The notes under the pieces: generated by a model | What the model was told of the DNA's origin: nothing | The model's database searches: none | The model's input: only the letters and a program-made list of their open reading frames with translations | Shown: piece by piece, positions 14,181 through 14,186 of the stretch | Numbering within the stretch: the stretch's first letter is position 1 | Layout of the letters: the number at the start of each line of letters is the position of its first letter | Program-made: the position numbers and the translations under genes | Assembly: GCA_012520135.1 (NCBI GenBank) | Contig: JAAYOX010000276.1 | Location: 1 to 14,186, forward strand | From: Clostridia bacterium | GTDB taxonomy: Bacteria; Bacillota; DULZ01 | Reading direction: 5' to 3' | DNA length: 14,186 nt

Positions 14181-14186
14181 ATTATA
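14181..14186 (-). promoter_or_regulatory. -10 box of the tRNA-Thr-Tyr-Gln operon (-35 outside window)
   Basis: The last six bases read TATAAT on the minus strand. Transcription would start near 14174, about 12 nt before tRNA-Thr at 14162. This spacing suits a tRNA promoter. The -35 hexamer would lie beyond the window edge. Confidence 0.65.

Noticed and set aside
1..14186. Mobile element, prophage, CRISPR or defence system
   Set aside because: No transposase, integrase, direct-repeat array, terminal inverted repeats or defence-type genes were seen, and the tRNA genes show no disrupted 3' ends suggesting an integrated element.

Overview
The window looks like chromosomal housekeeping DNA from a menaquinone-using, low-to-moderate GC Gram-positive bacterium, most likely an anaerobic Clostridia of the Desulfotomaculum/Peptococcaceae type. 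The clues are strong AAGGAGG-type ribosome sites with several TTG and GTG starts, a Bacillus-type five-helix succinate dehydrogenase/fumarate reductase cytochrome b, a MenG methyltransferase, intrinsic terminators with T-tracts, and CCA-encoding tRNA genes. The genus cannot be fixed from this sequence alone. No mobile element, CRISPR array or obvious foreign DNA was seen.

Layout. (1) 2-2089, plus strand: the 3' end of a degenerate prenyl-synthase-like gene (possible HepS equivalent), menG and galU. (2) 2090-2656, minus strand: a NUDIX hydrolase abutting galU tail to tail. (3) 2688-3853, plus: a DUF2889-like protein translationally coupled to a UPF0173 metallo-beta-lactamase-fold hydrolase, closed by a terminator. 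(4) 4015-7153, plus: sdhC-sdhA-sdhB with its own promoter region and a terminator. (5) 7299-10586, plus: a long-chain polyprenyl diphosphate synthase, hemB and hemL, ending in a bidirectional terminator. (6) 10625-11613, minus: azlC-azlD, a branched-chain amino acid exporter with a clear promoter. (7) 11757-13634, plus: a large FtsA/PilM-like actin-fold ATPase with an unusual tail of beta-grasp-like repeats. (8) 13682-14162: tRNA-Leu(CAG) on plus, facing a tRNA-Thr(TGT)-Tyr(GTA)-Gln(TTG) operon on minus.

Much of the window has a respiratory theme. The polyprenyl synthase and MenG make and finish menaquinone, SdhCAB exchanges electrons with that quinone, and HemB/HemL supply tetrapyrrole for the two b hemes that SdhC appears to bind. 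In Bacillus, hepS-menG-hepT are contiguous; here a HepS-like remnant and menG are separated from the catalytic synthase by about 6 kb containing galU, nudix, the hydrolase pair and sdhCAB.

No clearly new multi-gene system is visible. The least explained items are the FtsA-like ATPase with beta-grasp tail, the degenerate prenyl-synthase-like protein before menG, the coupled DUF2889/UPF0173 pair, and a perfect 15-bp palindrome upstream of sdhC.
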